Source: Trematomus loennbergii
Lineage: Eukaryota > Chordata > Actinopteri > Perciformes > Nototheniidae
Direction of reading: 5' to 3'
Assembly: GCA_012861695.1 (NCBI GenBank)
Contig: JAAOOA010000266.1
Coordinates: 238,501 to 302,500 of the forward strand
Length of the DNA: 64,000 nucleotides
Both the position numbers and the translations under genes were made by a program. Positions 1 through 12,600 of the stretch are shown here, in pieces (the stretch's first letter is position 1; every line of letters begins with the position of its first letter). A model generated the notes under the pieces. It was given only the letters and a program-made list of their open reading frames with translations, did no database searches and was not told the origin of the DNA.

Positions 1-157
1 CTGATTCATCTCTTCCTCTCTCAGTTTTTACCTCTGCTTTCCTGATGTCTCTATCTGTGTGTGATTCCGCTCTCATGCAGTGTGCAGTGCACCATTTACT
101 AAAATAAACACCATAAAGTAGCATTACCTGCAGTCAGAGTGTGTGTTGTTTGTTCAG

Positions 158-289
158 TGGTGCTGTGTGGGGGCCGCCCCCCCCCTCCGGTCCTGTCCTA
201 CCGCAGCGTCATGGTGCTTCACTTCCTGTCCGACAGCAGCATCACACACAGGGGCTTCAGCGCTGCCCTGACATTCATCAGCCTCACAG
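158..289 (+). CDS. Internal exon encoding the C-terminal half of a CUB domain (gene continues left of the window)
   Basis: The exon is bounded by a pyrimidine-rich acceptor ending TTGTTCAG and a GTGTGT donor. It enters with two bases of a split codon and leaves with one. The translation contains LCGG, then PPPPVLSYRSVMVLHFLSD, then HRGFSAALTFIS. This is the CUB signature: the Cys-Gly pair, the proline-rich turn, the strand ending F-x-S-D, and GFxA. CUB domains are extracellular beta-sandwich protein-interaction modules. The parent protein cannot be named from half a domain. A following block at 818-868 is also phase-compatible, as is the candidate terminal exon at 7511. What is seen is the splice sites and motif; membership of one gene is inferred. 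Confidence 0.6.
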
Positions 290-1647
290 GTGTGTATCTG
301 CTGTGTGTGTGATGAGTGTGAACCACATCATGAATCAGAGATCACCTGGTAACTAACTAAAGGTCCGTTTGGGTTCAGTGAATGCCTCTTTGTTACATAA
401 TGGTTACCATGCTGTTTTAGAGGCTATTATTTGTCAACCTGCGAGATTAAAATGTAATTGTCAAATATTGTGTGTACTCGAACCAAGCAAAAAACAAACA
501 AAAAAAGCTAGAGCTGAACTCAAACTGTGGAAGATAAACAAAAACATAGAAAATCATGTCCATCTTCATGCAATCAAATACAAACATTGATTTTAGATCA
601 TGTTATTTTGGGACTTTTATAAATGTCTTTAATCTTTTCTTTAAACAAAGGAAAATGTGTACATTTGACAAATATTTGCATAATACCTGTTCTGAATTTG
701 TACTTGTAAAGATATCAGCAAAACTTAGTGATAGGCAAACTAAAACTGCAAAACAAGTGAAATGCTTGGATAAAATATAAAATAGTATGGAAATGAAGAT
801 ATCGTCTTTCTCTGCAGACCTTCATGATGGGGACGCAGGTGTGCAGACTCTGAGGGTCAGCAGCGACACGTTACATCTTACGGTTGGTGTTTGTTCCATC
901 TTTGAATTCTCTTTGACCTCTTTTACATGTACATGTGTTGAGGTAAGGCTCATAGAATGAGTAACTCTCCTCACCCCAACTCAGGAACACAGCGCTGAAC
1001 TGCAGCTCAGCCTGTGGTTCATCCAGCTCTGAGTAAAGTGAGAGTGACATTAAGGAAAAGAGTTCCTTTGCTCCCATCAGAACAACGATGACACTTGGAG
1101 CAGAGCCTCTCTGTAGAGAAGACCTTGTACTGTCCATCAGCTGTGGCAGCAGTGTGACCCCATCTAACAGCTGAGGCATTAGAAACAGAAACAACAGAAA
1201 TATAGAAACATAAAGACACAGTTTCAGCTACAGTAAGGTGATTCAGTTATTTGTGTTTAAATACTGATCATATTGTTGCTCCCCTTTCTGTCTCTGTCTC
1301 AATCATTTCTGAGAAATCAGTGCTACAAACAAAATACTGACGTGCAAGCTGTTCCAAAGATGATACATTTTTGGAACAGCAGGGGAAACTAATTCCCAGT
1401 TCTGTCACTAATATGGTGGAGATGTGCTATTTGGTTGTCAGACAACTTTAAAAGAGAACTGGAGCATCAGGATTAAGACAAGAACACACAACATATAGAT
1501 ACGTTTTCAGATGGTTCACTGTCAAGGAATAGTTTCGGCAATTACTGCCTCAGCACAGCCGAGGCAGTAAAGGTTACGTCAAAAATAAATAGTTGGGATA
1601 AGACAATAAAACACTTAGCCTTACTTCAATTGTTGTCCCTTCAGATT

Positions 1648-1650
<3 letters not shown>

Positions 1651-1680
<30 letters not shown>
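1651..1680. repeat. (AC)15 microsatellite
   Basis: Perfect dinucleotide run. It directly abuts the truncated 5' edge of the TTAA element at 1681, so the element's start was probably lost at or replaced by the microsatellite. Confidence 0.9.
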
Positions 1681-1683
<3 letters not shown>

Positions 1684-2624
1684 CTAACACCTTACTGCAC
1701 CGAAAATCACTCACAAAACCTTATTCTTTATCTCTTCTCTACATCCATGACATCGTTTCACATCGTGAGGTGACACAGAATCGTTGGACACCCACATTAT
1801 CACTGAATTATACGAAATGGCGACGTTATAAGCAAAAACGGACATCAAAACAGGTGACGCTAGTTAGCTAAAAATGCTAACATTTTTACCTTGGCTCTGT
1901 AGTCTCTCCAAAGTGGTCTTCAATGGCATTAAAACGATACAAACGCTGCTGAAGTTAATCCATAGGTTAATCCAATGTGTCTGTGTCCCTTTGAAATGAT
2001 TTCTGATAATCCATGAGCATTAAAACTGCTTTTCCGTTTCCAGATGTCAAAGTTCACTCTGATGCAAAATTACATGCGCGAAGCCCCCACCTCTTCTCTT
2101 CACAATGAGTGTGTGTGGGGGTCTCCCCCTTCGATTCTATTGGCTCTAACGGTCAGAAAGAGGTGTCAACCATCAAAATCGACCAAGGGGGGCCAGAGAT
2201 ATGGAAAATCCACCCAAATGACCCCAGAAGTGGTTTCTTTTTGCTAAACCTCTCTAAAAAGGTCAAATGTCACTTGTTTTGCATCAATCTTGATACAGGG
2301 TACTTATTATATGTTGTACTTTTGATTCCTAAAGCTTTTAGTCTACCTTACCATCATCCAAGGGTAGTTTTCACTATAAGTAAAAATAATTTTTGGACGG
2401 ACACTATAATTTACAGTTTTTTACTATGTAAAATCTGAATTTTCTTTAAAATAAAAAACATCTATATTGATTCTGACTTTTCTACATCCAACTCACAGGT
2501 TTATCATTACTTTGAGAAAAAAGATTATTAATTTAACCCTTTTAGAAGGGAAGATATGGTCATTTGTTCTGGGAATGTCATTTTCAAGCCTGAGACCTGA
2601 AAAACAGGCTCAGGGCTTAACAGG
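1681..2624 (+). mobile_element. 5'-truncated copy of a ~1.1 kb TTAA-target (piggyBac-like) non-autonomous element
   Basis: The sequence matches the copies at 22418-23528 (same orientation) and 21171-22284 (opposite). They share the block around the GTGAGGTGACACAGAATCG stretch, the CCATCATCCAAGGGT stretch and the terminal GGGCTTAACAGG followed by TTAA (2625-2628). The first ~170 bases present in the full copies are missing, cut off by the (AC)n tract. It encodes no transposase, and the small open frames inside are chance. Confidence 0.75.
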
Positions 2625-2688
2625 TTAAGAAATAATGCAACGGAAACACATTATAAAATGGCATTTAAAAACAGTCATTAAAAAGCAA

Positions 2689-3790
2689 TTATATATTTGG
2701 AGCATAATAACTGAACACTGCTTCACCCTGTTTAGTTCTGACTCTGGGGACAGAAAGCTGACCAGTCCCTGAAGACCTGAGATTTCTGGATCGTTCATAA
2801 TTTAGCAGGAGGTCAGAAATGTATTTTGGGCCTAAACCATTCAATGCTTTATAAACCAGCAGCAGTATTTTGAAATCAATTCTTTGACAGACAGGAAGCC
2901 AGTGTAAAGACTTCAGAACAGGAGTGATGTGATCCACTTTCTTAGTGTTTGTGAGGACTCGAGCAGCAGCGTTCTGAATCAGCTGCAGCTTTAAGACACC
3001 ATTACAGTAGTCCAGTCTACTGAAAGCATGGACAAGTTTTTCCAAATCCTGCTGTGACATTAGTCTTTTAATCCTAGATATGTTCTTTAGGTGATAGTAG
3101 GCTGATTTAGTAATTGTTTTAATGTGACTGTTGAAACTCAGGTCAGAGTCCATGACTACACCTAGATTTCTGGCTTTATCTGTTGTTTTGAACATTGCAG
3201 ACTGAAGCTCAGCGCTAACTTTTATACGTTCTGCCTTGGCTCCAAAAACCATTACCTCAGTTTTATCTTTGTTTAATTGGAGAAAGTTCTGACACATCCA
3301 GTCATTGATTTGTTCAATGCACTTACTCAGTGTTTGAATTGGAGCATAGTCTCCTGGTGAAATGGTTATGTAAATGTGGGTGTCATCAGCATAGCTATGG
3401 TAACTTATTTTGTTGTTTTTCATTATCTGAGCCAGTGGTAGCATGTAGATGTTAAAGAGAAGAGGCCCCAGGGTGGAGCCTTGAGGTACCCCACATGTCA
3501 TATTTGTCAACTCAGATGTGTATTTACCTATAGAAACAACGTTCAAACCAATTTAGAACTGTTGCCGAAAGTCCGACCCTGTTTTCCAGTCGGTTTAGTA
3601 ATATGTTTTAGTCAACAGTGTCAAACGCAGCACTGAGATCTAATAATACTAACACTGAAGTTCTGCCACTGTCTGTGTATAGTGGATGTCATTGAAGACC
3701 TTAACAACAGCAGTCTCAGTGCTGTGGTTTGGTCAAAAGCCTGAGTGGAACACATCGAAACAGTTATTTAAATGCAAGAAAATTACTCAG
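2689..3790 (-). mobile_element. LINE reverse-transcriptase fragment (L2/CR1-like), 5'-truncated
   Basis: A 285-codon minus-strand frame (2689-3546) carries reverse-transcriptase palm motifs. These are CGVPQGSTLGPLLFNIYM, then the catalytic SYADDTHIYI, then the thumb-like LNKDKTEVMVFG and a C-terminal segment ending near SLHWLPVCQRIDFK and RTKQGEAVFSYYAP. Upstream on the same strand (about 3600-3650) another frame shows LLDLSAAFDTVD, the first RT catalytic-aspartate motif, separated by frameshifts and stops. No intact endonuclease domain is visible. This is the usual dead 5'-truncated fish LINE, and the clade assignment rests only on the C-terminal pattern. Confidence 0.8.
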
Positions 3791-4539
3791 TCTTCATTCA
3801 TCAGTTACGTCAATAGTGCTGCAGTCAGGAAACATAATATGATATTGCATATACAATAAGCATAAACAATTCATATGTTTTGGTTTGTCCAAATTATTTT
3901 TGTAATCTTACACAAGAACAAGGGTTATAACAAATAGGCCCCGGTAGAAGACTGACAATCATCCTGTGTTTTCCCAGCCTGTCAGAGTGTCAGTGAACAC
4001 AACACGACATCCAGCAGAGATTAATGCTGGTGATGCAGCAACATGGATCTGTTTCCCCTGAACAAGAGCGCATCTCACTCCTTCATATCAACAAATTCAG
4101 CTCCAATATTATTGGAATTCTCACTTCCAAATGATTCTCTTCTCCAGGGACTGGCTCCAGACCTTTGGCCTGTGATGCTGTCAAATCAGCTGTCTGCCAT
4201 CACAGGTTACCTCCTGTATGAATGAGAATGAAAATTAATGAACACGTTTTTTTTAAAATATTGTTTTATTTTTTATTCAGCAATAACATATCTCCATAAG
4301 ATGAGTTTAAAATATTCAATGCTTTTTATGTTTCAAATCAATTTCAGGATAATATATTTTCTAATATTTATAGATTTGCAGAAATAGAATCTGGCCCATT
4401 GGGCTTTACATAGTCACACCAGTTTTCCCAGTATGACAAGTTTATGGTTAAAATATGCTGTTATATTCTTTATTTTTAATGTCCACAATAATGTTTATCC
4501 AATAAGTAGGTCCCTACGACAATAATTATATCTTCTTAA

Positions 4540-4914
4540 AGGTAGGGTAGGTAAGAATGGAGAAACCAGCTCGAGTGCGCTAGAATTTGAAAGTACACAA
4601 CCGGACAAAATCTGCCCCTTCCTTCAGACTTCCTTACAGAGCCCCTCCTCCAACACACACGAAGCGCACATGACCAATGAGGGCACGAGATAAGTTTGTG
4701 CACAGATGGAAGGCTGACAGGCAGGTAGGCCATCCAGTTATTTTAGCCGGGCCGGCTCAGATAATTGGTCATGCTTTTTACAGTACTACCACAGATGATA
4801 TTTTTTGATGTATTTATTGTCAAAGCATTTAATATATTCATTGCTATCGGGATGTTAAGAGCATTCCATGGAATATAACAAAAGTGTTTCTGAAGTGAAT
4901 TACCTACCCCACCG
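4540..4914 (-). mobile_element. ~375 bp TTAA-flanked MITE, copy A
   Basis: Terminal inverted repeat of about 35 bp starting AGGTAGGGTAGGTAA. The element is flanked by TTAA at 4536-4539 and 4915-4918. It is the reverse orientation of copies at 8716-9095 and 61713-62088. The exact TTAA target duplication is the hallmark of piggyBac-superfamily transposition. It has no coding capacity. Confidence 0.8.
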
Positions 4915-5846
4915 TTAAGTCCCTCTCATTAACAGATACATATTTTATTCATATTTGTCTATTTTCATCCAAGTATGAGTCCAATAACTCCACACAGATT
5001 TGAAACACATTTAAGGACTCCAAAGAGGTCCGGACTACCTCCCATGTATGTGGCAGCCATAGCTTAAACTAAATGCAGTTCATATTGAAGTCATTTCTGA
5101 TGTATTGTGAATCCTTTTCTGAGATTGTAATGTTTAACAAGGTCAGTAAATCAGCTGTGATTGTTGAGGAAACATTACTCCTCCCAACACCGCCGTCCAC
5201 AAACAGAGGAACAGCAGGCCTTAAGGATATGTTTGATATTTACTTAATAAAACAATATTGTGACATGCCACAGGAAGTGACTCTCCATCTTTCACAGAAA
5301 ACTTAAAGGACAGTATTGGTTTAATATGAGTTGTTTGGAGGGGCAGCCAAGGGGACCCTCTAGTGGCAGGTTATAGAAATGGAGAAGTAACAAAGATACC
5401 TTCATGAATATATTCTCATCTGTGGGAGAATTGCATCATTTCTGGTTGTTTTGTTATTAATACAACAGATTTATTGTTTGGACTTTGTGTGTAAAATGAG
5501 TATACTGTATGGGAATTCATTATTGTCTTTCTGCATGCATGTATTATGATCAGGTGGATGGTATTATTGGTCTTTTCATTTGCAGTGTTCACTTTGGAAG
5601 CATCAGTCAGGAACAAAAGAGAGGACTTCATTACTTCGGCAGTCGTGCTTTATAGCAGACAGTATGTCTTCTCACAGTAGGAAAAGCATGTTACCATTGT
5701 TACTAAGACACATAAACAAAGTATAAATGAATGATGTTGCTTTTTGACTCTCACATGGTGTATGGGACACCTGATAGAATGGGGCTATTGTTAGTGTCAC
5801 CTGTGCTCCTCCTGCTTTGACATGTCTGATCTGAAGAGGCTCTTTT

Positions 5847-6833
5847 AGGCCCCGCTCACACGGGACCGTTTGCGTTTATGCACAGTATGCGTATTCAAAA
5901 AAGTCTTCCGTTCACATGCATTTGTTTCATTTAACGTGTCTGTTCAAACGAGGCCGCTGGAAACGCTGTAGTACATATGCCGGGACTGTAAGTGGCGCTG
6001 TAACTTCCGCCAAAATACACCAAAAGCCGTGAAGAAGAGCAGCCCGAGCAGCCCCGCTGCAATGTTGCCATGGCTACCCTTCTGTTTAAGCCCCGCGGTG
6101 GATTTAGCAACATGTAGTTCATGTAATTCTCCATGTCCACTTGTTGCTGATGGGTGTGGTAGAGGAGCTGTAGATTTTGCACTAATATCTGTAGCATGGT
6201 CAGTAGCAGTAGCACTAGCAGTAGCTACTGACAGGAGGAAGTGTGTGGCGATTGCTGGTATTCAGCGGATATAGTCATTTCCTCAGCATATGGATAAATG
6301 CAACGGGGAAGTTAACTGAAAGAAACCGAATCTGTGGATATTGCATCGATCGACCAAGAAGCACCTCTCTGTGGAGAGGACGGCTCAGAAAGAGAGATAT
6401 TCTCGACAAACACCGGGTGAGATCCTCCTTTGTCAATATAATGGATCAATGCATGAAATCTGACTCTGTTTATTTTGTTTAAGGAGTATATTGGGCGTTA
6501 ACAATTCTGGTTTGCCTTTTATAATATTATTTCATTCAAGAACCACATTCTTGTGCGTTTAATTAACACAGCTATTTTTGATAGTTGCTACAGCAGTGAG
6601 CAGGAGAGGTGGGGAGAGGCGGGGCTATCGCTATTTTTTCAGGAAATATTCGTATAGAGGTGATTACACGGACTCGGTTGACCCCCCAGAGCGTTTCGTT
6701 TGCAAATCTATCCACCTTGGGACCCGTTATCGTTTGTGGGGTCAGTTTCTATCGGCCTCGTGTAAATAATAGGGCTATACGCACGCGAAACTATGCAGAT
6801 ACAAGCAGTTTTCTGCTCGTGTAAACGGCGCCT
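5847..6833. mobile_element. ~990 bp TIR element (AGGCCCCGCTCACACGGG family)
   Basis: The left end reads AGGCCCCGCTCACACGGG. The right end, reverse-complemented, reads AGGCGCCGTTTACACGAG, so the two are imperfect terminal inverted repeats. No convincing target-site duplication was found. About 140 bp of its interior (5945-6090) matches, in inverted orientation, the interior of a different TIR element at 20182-21148. Confidence 0.5.
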
Positions 6834-7510
6834 CAGAAACCTGCCACAGCTGATGGGATGCAGCCATCCTTCGTGTCGATAATTCCACTGACTCGTACAA
6901 CATTTATTTTGCCAGAAACTCTGCGTGAAAAGCAACATGAAGCACCTGATACAGGCAGTGAGGGTGCTGCTGACCTCTGATCAGCTCAGTGAGCAGCTGG
7001 GATCAGTGCTTTGCTCAGAGGCACTTTAACAGTAGCTGTAAGAGCAGGCAGTGCTACTGGGGATCCTGTTGGTCATTCTTTGACCAAAGTATCAGTCAGC
7101 CATTAAGGATCACAAAGTGGGCTCAGCTGGATTAACCGTGATATTGTGATGTTCGTGGAAGACAGCATTTTGGAATACTGTGTTACAAAAAAAGGAAAAT
7201 GTTAGACATATGATGTTCTTTTGCCTCTCAGGTTCATGAATTGATGAAAGTCACTGCAGGACACCTTTTTTCAGAATATGCTGCACAGATAATTTACCAG
7301 AAGATGAGTTATTCATACCACCCATTTAAATAACAGCTATATAGACAGCATGCCTCCACTGAATGCCTGGATCATGGGCTTATTTTGAGATAGTGACCTG
7401 GCTCTATCTCAAAGTTCCTTTTTTACAATTCTTCATCATTCTGTTTGATGCATGCTATATATACACATATATATATATATACCTGCTGATTGTACCCCTC
7501 CCTTGCTCAG

Positions 7511-7602
7511 TGAACTCAGCTGCAGCAGATCCAGCGGTGCAGCGCTCCGACATCAGAGCCCAGGATGTGGAGCAGAGTTCAGAGGATGAGGACTACAGCT
7601 GA
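7511..7602 (+). CDS. Candidate terminal coding exon with acidic C-terminus
   Basis: A strong acceptor (TTGTACCCCTCCCTTGCTCAG) precedes a frame whose last residues are VEQSSEDEDYS, followed by TGA. The exon enters needing one base from the previous exon. That phase is exactly what the CUB exon at 158-289 leaves, so it could be the last exon of that gene. No domain is recognisable. What is seen is the splice signal and open frame; its reality as an exon is inferred. Confidence 0.3.
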
Positions 7603-7904
7603 GAATCCTCTGGGACCGGTACTAACAGCTAGAAGACAGACTCTGGACAAAAATGCATTTTCCACTTGTGTAAGATGTGGAATTTTACATATTATTGTGT
7701 ATTGAGCTCAGATGAGGATGACTGTAGTGATGCAGTGATGCTGGAAGTACACCACAGAAGTTTTAATACACTGTGTGCACAATTATTAGGCAAGTTGTAT
7801 TTTTGAGGATTATTTTAATTATTGAACAACTACAGTGCTCTGGTCAATCCAAAATGTTAATAAACCTCAAACCTGAAAATATAACCTACAAAGCTTCTTT
7901 ATTT

Positions 7905-8258
7905 GTCATGCGGTCTACCTACGCTGTAAAATGTATTATCTCTTCGATTTACACACGGCATCTATTGCACTTCTGTCCATCCTGGAGGGATCCCTCCTCT
8001 GTTGCTCTCCCAGGTTTCTCCCATTTTTCCCTTTGAAATGTGGGTTTTTCTCTGGAAGTTTTTCCTTGTACGATGTGAGGGTCTAAGGACAGAGGGTGTC
8101 GTTTTCTCATACTGATATTCTGAACAAACTGTGCTGTTGTATTTGCTGTAAAGTGTCTTTACTGTAGGGTATTTTTATTATATGTTCAGCACTTTGGCTC
8201 GACCAAAAATCGTTTAAAAATGTGCTATATAAATAAAACTTGATTTGATTTGATGCTC
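7905..8258 (+). mobile_element. 3' end of an L2-like LINE or derived SINE
   Basis: The block ends in an A/T-rich tail around ATGTGCTATATAAATAAA followed by TTGATTTGATTTGAT. That is the typical 3' tail of teleost L2-like elements. The region upstream (CCTGGAGGGATCCCTCCTC, TTTCTCTGGAAGTTTTTCC) is the matching 3' UTR-like segment. No coding sequence remains. Confidence 0.55.
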
Positions 8259-8390
8259 ATACTTTTAGCTTTACAATTGTTTGCTTTAATATGCAGTATA
8301 TTTTTTGTATATTTTTGTGTTTGCTTCCTCCTGCTCCCTTTCGGACACATACTGTATGATTTATTATTATTATTAATATGAAGATATTAT

Positions 8391-8410
8391 TAAGATAAGA
8401 TAAGATAAGA
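8391..8410. repeat. (TAAGA)4 microsatellite
   Basis: Four perfect copies of a five-base unit. Confidence 0.85.
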
Positions 8411-8629
8411 TGTTACTTTATTGATTGAACATTTTAGTTTAGAATGTGCTATCCCACGGTAATTCAGAAGGCTCACAGGTCACATTCCGACCATTATTTA
8501 AAACAATAGGCGCTTTCACTCCGTCTACAGCTTGATTTGCATACAGTAGAGGGAGCTGTGGCTGAATGGCCGGCGATTAGGTGTGGCGCATTTATCATTA
8601 GGTGATCAGAGCTGCCTGCCTGCCGTCAG

Positions 8630-9240
8630 ATTTAAGACTATTTCTGCGCTCATAAAGAATGATAAGAATAATAATGCGTATTGAACTGGTTTCATTAATT
8701 AGTGAATTTATTTAAAGGTAGGGTAGGTAAGTTTGTGAAACCGGCTCGAGATACACTTTTTGTTATATTCCATGGAATGCTCTTAACATCCCGATAGCAA
8801 TGAATATCTTAAGTGCTTTGACAAAAAATCCATAAAAATATTTCATCTGTGGAAGCCGTAATACTGTAAAAAGTACGACCAATCATTTTAGCCGGCCCGC
8901 TAAAATAACTGGATGGCCTACCTGCCTGTCAGCCTTCCATCTATGCACAAACTTATCTCGTGCCCTCATTGGTCATGTGCGCGTTGGGTGTGTTGGAGGA
9001 GGGGCTCTGTAAGGAAGTGGCAGATTTGTTCCGGTTGTGTATTTTCAAATTCTAGCACACTCGAGCTGGTTTCTCCAAAATTACCTACCCTACCTTTAAG
9101 GTAATTAGGTCGAAGCCCTTTTTTATCAGTAACGAATTTAGCAGTTGAACATAAAAGTAAACTAACTGAGTGTCACTTGCAATGACAGTGTTGTGTTTTT
9201 ATTTTATGAACCTTTTACATTAAAAATGGTTGTTGAATAT
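8630..9240 (-). mobile_element. Partial hAT copy (same family as 59649-60678), split by a MITE
   Basis: Sequence at about 8640-8711 and again at about 9100-9240 is the reverse complement of the interior of the hAT-type element at 59649-60678. Matching stretches include AATGCGTATTGAACTGGTTT and TAACGAATTTAGCAGTTG. The two halves are separated by the MITE at 8716-9095. Neither terminal repeat was found here, so this is an internal fragment. Confidence 0.6.
8716..9095 (+). mobile_element. 380 bp TTAA-flanked MITE, copy B
   Basis: It has ~35 bp terminal inverted repeats (AGGTAGGGTAGGTAA at both ends) and TTAA duplications at 8712-8715 and 9096-9099. It sits inside an older hAT fragment. The related hAT copy at 59649-60678 has a single TTAA (60000-60003) at the corresponding point, which gives a paralogous empty site. 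Confidence 0.88.
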
Positions 9241-9602
9241 ATAAATATTATTATGAATATGGATAAATACTAGGCTATTTATTTATATCTTGTTCATTGT
9301 TTTTCACTTTTATTAAATGTTTGATATTTCCGGCACAGACCCTTTCATACCGGCAATGCGCGATAGAAACAACAGGAACTGCGACAGCATAAATATGCGA
9401 ACACAAACCTACAGACTGCTGGAGAAGAGATATCACAGGGGGGGGTTGGGACACACACATTCCGATGGCCAATTAGTTTTAAACAAAGAGTATACTCAAC
9501 ATAGGCACAGTAGGGGGGTGGGGGCTGGTGAACGGTATGGTCAATGTTTGTAAACACTGTGACATTTTGACTTTATTTGATCATTTCAGTTAAAAACTAA
9601 CG

Positions 9603-9636
9603 TTCATATTTCTCTTTTTGAGAAGAGAAATATGAA
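9603..9636. repeat. 14-bp perfect palindrome (hairpin)
   Basis: Arms 9603-9616 and 9623-9636 are perfect reverse complements around a six-base loop. No T-run or gene context suggests a function. It is probably a transposon relic. Confidence 0.6.
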
Positions 9637-9639
9637 TAT

Positions 9640-12600
9640 GTTAGTGGCTGACCCAGCCCCATGGTCTGTCACAGTAGTGCGGGAAAGAGAAGTGCACTGT
9701 TTTGCCTGGCTGGACCTGTAATTTACAGGAAAGGAGTGCGCGCTACTAAAGAGACGCGCTACCATGGAAACCAAACAATGGTGTAGCTGTATTGAAGTCC
9801 GAGTGGAGTCATAACATTTGGAGCGTTATGTTAGAATGAAACAGCCAGGTCGTGACTCACAAAAAAAAAGTGTTACTTCACTAACTGTAAGCTTGTCACT
9901 CAGAGTAACCTACAGTTAACTTAACTGCTGGAGAAGAAAGATCAGGGGGGGAGAGAGCTGTGGCTGATGGGCCATTAGGTGTGTAAACACACAGCTGAGA
10001 GCTGCCGTTTCATTCTGACTGTTTAAAAAACGGTAACAACGGACTATTTTTCTTAGCGGATGCATGTCAATTTAAATCAATACATACAACTATTTTTTAA
10101 ATCAATAAAAACATTTTCTAAATCCATAAAAGCATTTCAATTAATATTGGGAGTCATGTCGTTACTTTGTTGAGAATGTGGCCATGTAATAAGCGGGATA
10201 ATTTGCAGCGACTTGGTCATTATGGGGAAAAATAACACCCGTCGGTCCTGATCTGCCTGACAAGGCTCCATTAAATATAAATATTTTTAGTGAATTACTG
10301 AGTTTAGGCACGTTAATAACGTTTTAATGAAGTTGAATACAGTATATTCATATTTGTCAGTGATTTCATGTCAATTCGGCGAACATAAACATAAATGATC
10401 GTGGTGAAGATGATGATTAAATTAGGATTAAAAATCGAGAGCCGGCTGCATTTCCTCTCGTTCGTTTTTTTCGACTAAACAACATTATTTTGTTAAATAA
10501 CAACATGGTGATGTTTTGTAAATGATTACATGTCTTATTTAGCACAGACTATGATCCTATCCGTGACATATGGATCTTAACAAAGATCCGCTATACAGTA
10601 GTACCAGACATACTGTACATCCAGCTTACTGTATCGAAGTTGATTTCACATGAGCTCCAGTGTGGAACCCCACTGCACCCCCTGGTGGATCAATGATCCA
10701 TTGCAGCTGGCTTCACAATAATTACATTTATTTATCACGGGGGCGGTCTCAAGTCACGCTGGAGGTTGTCTCTTGATCGAGGGCAGACCCCGTGCCGACC
10801 ACGGCCCTCGCGTTTCAAACTGTCCTAAATGAGGTGCTACATCTGTAAAGGAACAACGAAAATGTTCCCATCTCACTTGTTTATTGTATATAAATAATTG
10901 TGCACACAGTGTATGTTGTTGAATAAAACCACATGGCCTTGCTCACATAGACATCTAAGGGTCCTTTGTATTTAAAAACCTATCACCAGAATTTTTTTTG
11001 TTGAGTTTCTTTGTTTTCTTTAAAGGCTAGGTTTGATTTGGTCCCGAAATACAACGCCTTTTTTAAAATGTTGGCATTGGATACCATTTGGTAATAGAAC
11101 GTTGCCTTTCATTTCTATTTCCATTCCTCTGCTTATCACACACAGGCATATGTTGTGTTTTTTAAGATATATTTTGGGCCAGATAGGGCCTTTAATTGAG
11201 ATACAGAGTGAAAGGGGGAGACTGCCTGTAATGTTCGGCTGGCTCGGGATTCAAACTGGCTTACTAAACAGCGGTCGCTGCATTTGGGCCCCCAGCTCTA
11301 ACCACTGAGCTACTGGAGGGCCAGTGTGGTGTGGAGCTGTTACTGCTGATTCAGACTTATTGTAGAAGATAGTAATGAGGTTATTGTGACAATAAACACC
11401 ACAACAATTTGCCAAATATCAAATTGTCATCCAATTTCTGGTCATGCTAGATGTTTGTCTCTTGGATGATATATTTTAGAGTGTTTTAGACACATTTAGT
11501 TCATTAAATGATACATATAATTGATAATAGAATTTGAGGCATCTCCGGATAAGATGAAACAAATTCAGAATGATCGCAAACGTTACTGACCCTTGGTTTC
11601 ATGTTTGTTTTACTCGTCCATTAATATACTGTAAATGTGTCATCTCTCGCAAATTATGTTAGTTTAGTTTAGTGTTTTTGTCTTTGTCTAGTGATTTTCC
11701 CCTTTATTTTTGAATAGTAACCTTCCCTCTCATTTCAGATACTCTGACCTCCCTTCCTTGTGTGTCTCCCACTCCTGTGATTGTCGACCCCGCCCCTGAT
11801 TGTTTCCACCTGTTCCCCATTACCTGGTGTATTTATTGTCCTCGTCTCCCTTTGTCCTGTGCCAGTTCGTTTCGTTTCTTGTGACAAACTACCAGTGTAT
11901 CATGCCAGGAATAATCCCAAGCAGAGCTTTGAGCCACGTCTTGTTGTCTGAGTATTTAGTTATTCATGCTCCTAGTGTTTTTCCTCATTGAAGTGATTTT
12001 GTTTTGTTAGTGTTTTTCCTCATTAAGAGTGACTTTGTTTTGAAACTGTTTTTCCTCGTTAAGAGTAATTTAGTTTTTGACCACTGTAGTAGAGCTTTGG
12101 TTTGAATAAACCTTTTTTTGTTAAAACCTGTGTGAGTCGTGCATTTGAGTTCAAACCCGTTTATTCAGTCGTAACAAAATGGCAGTAGGGTGTATGAATA
12201 TGTTTTAATGTGGGTCTTACAGTCGATATGCTCTGCATCAGGACCTGTCAGCTGGCATGCTGTACTGCCACATCATGCATAAGAATATCAGTATTCTAAT
12301 TTGCAAGCAAAAATAACACAAGAAACGAATAAACATTACATATATGCAATTACAGTACATGATAACCATAGCAACAGTCATGTTGTAGGTTTGAATTCAG
12401 GAATCAGAAGGCTCTCTTCTTTGCTGATCATGCAGTTCAGTAACTGAACTGTTGAAAGACAGTCCTCCACTGTAAGATGGATAAAAAAGGACATCAGGGA
12501 ATCAACTAGGTATGAAACAGACTGAAAAGGGTATCCATGTTTCTTTATGTTTAGCACTATAGGCAAATTAAAAAAAACGTCCATCTGTGAATTTGTAAAA

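Noticed and set aside
818..960. Frame following a CTCTGCAG acceptor (DLHDGDAGVQTLRVSS...) as a second exon of the CUB gene
   Set aside because: The phase fits and the acceptor is good, but no domain match or clear donor was found and the frame runs into low-quality sequence. It is kept only as a note.
871..1219. Two overlapping minus-strand open frames of 107 and 66 codons
   Set aside because: No recognisable domain, start context or splice structure; likely chance.
4030..4225. 60-codon plus-strand frame preceded by a CCCAG acceptor and ending at a GT
   Set aside because: Stops in the other frames and no domain; it looks like a transposon relic rather than an exon.
11225..11323. Functional tRNA gene
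   Set aside because: Box A and B are present, but the stems do not pair; it is a SINE-like relic.
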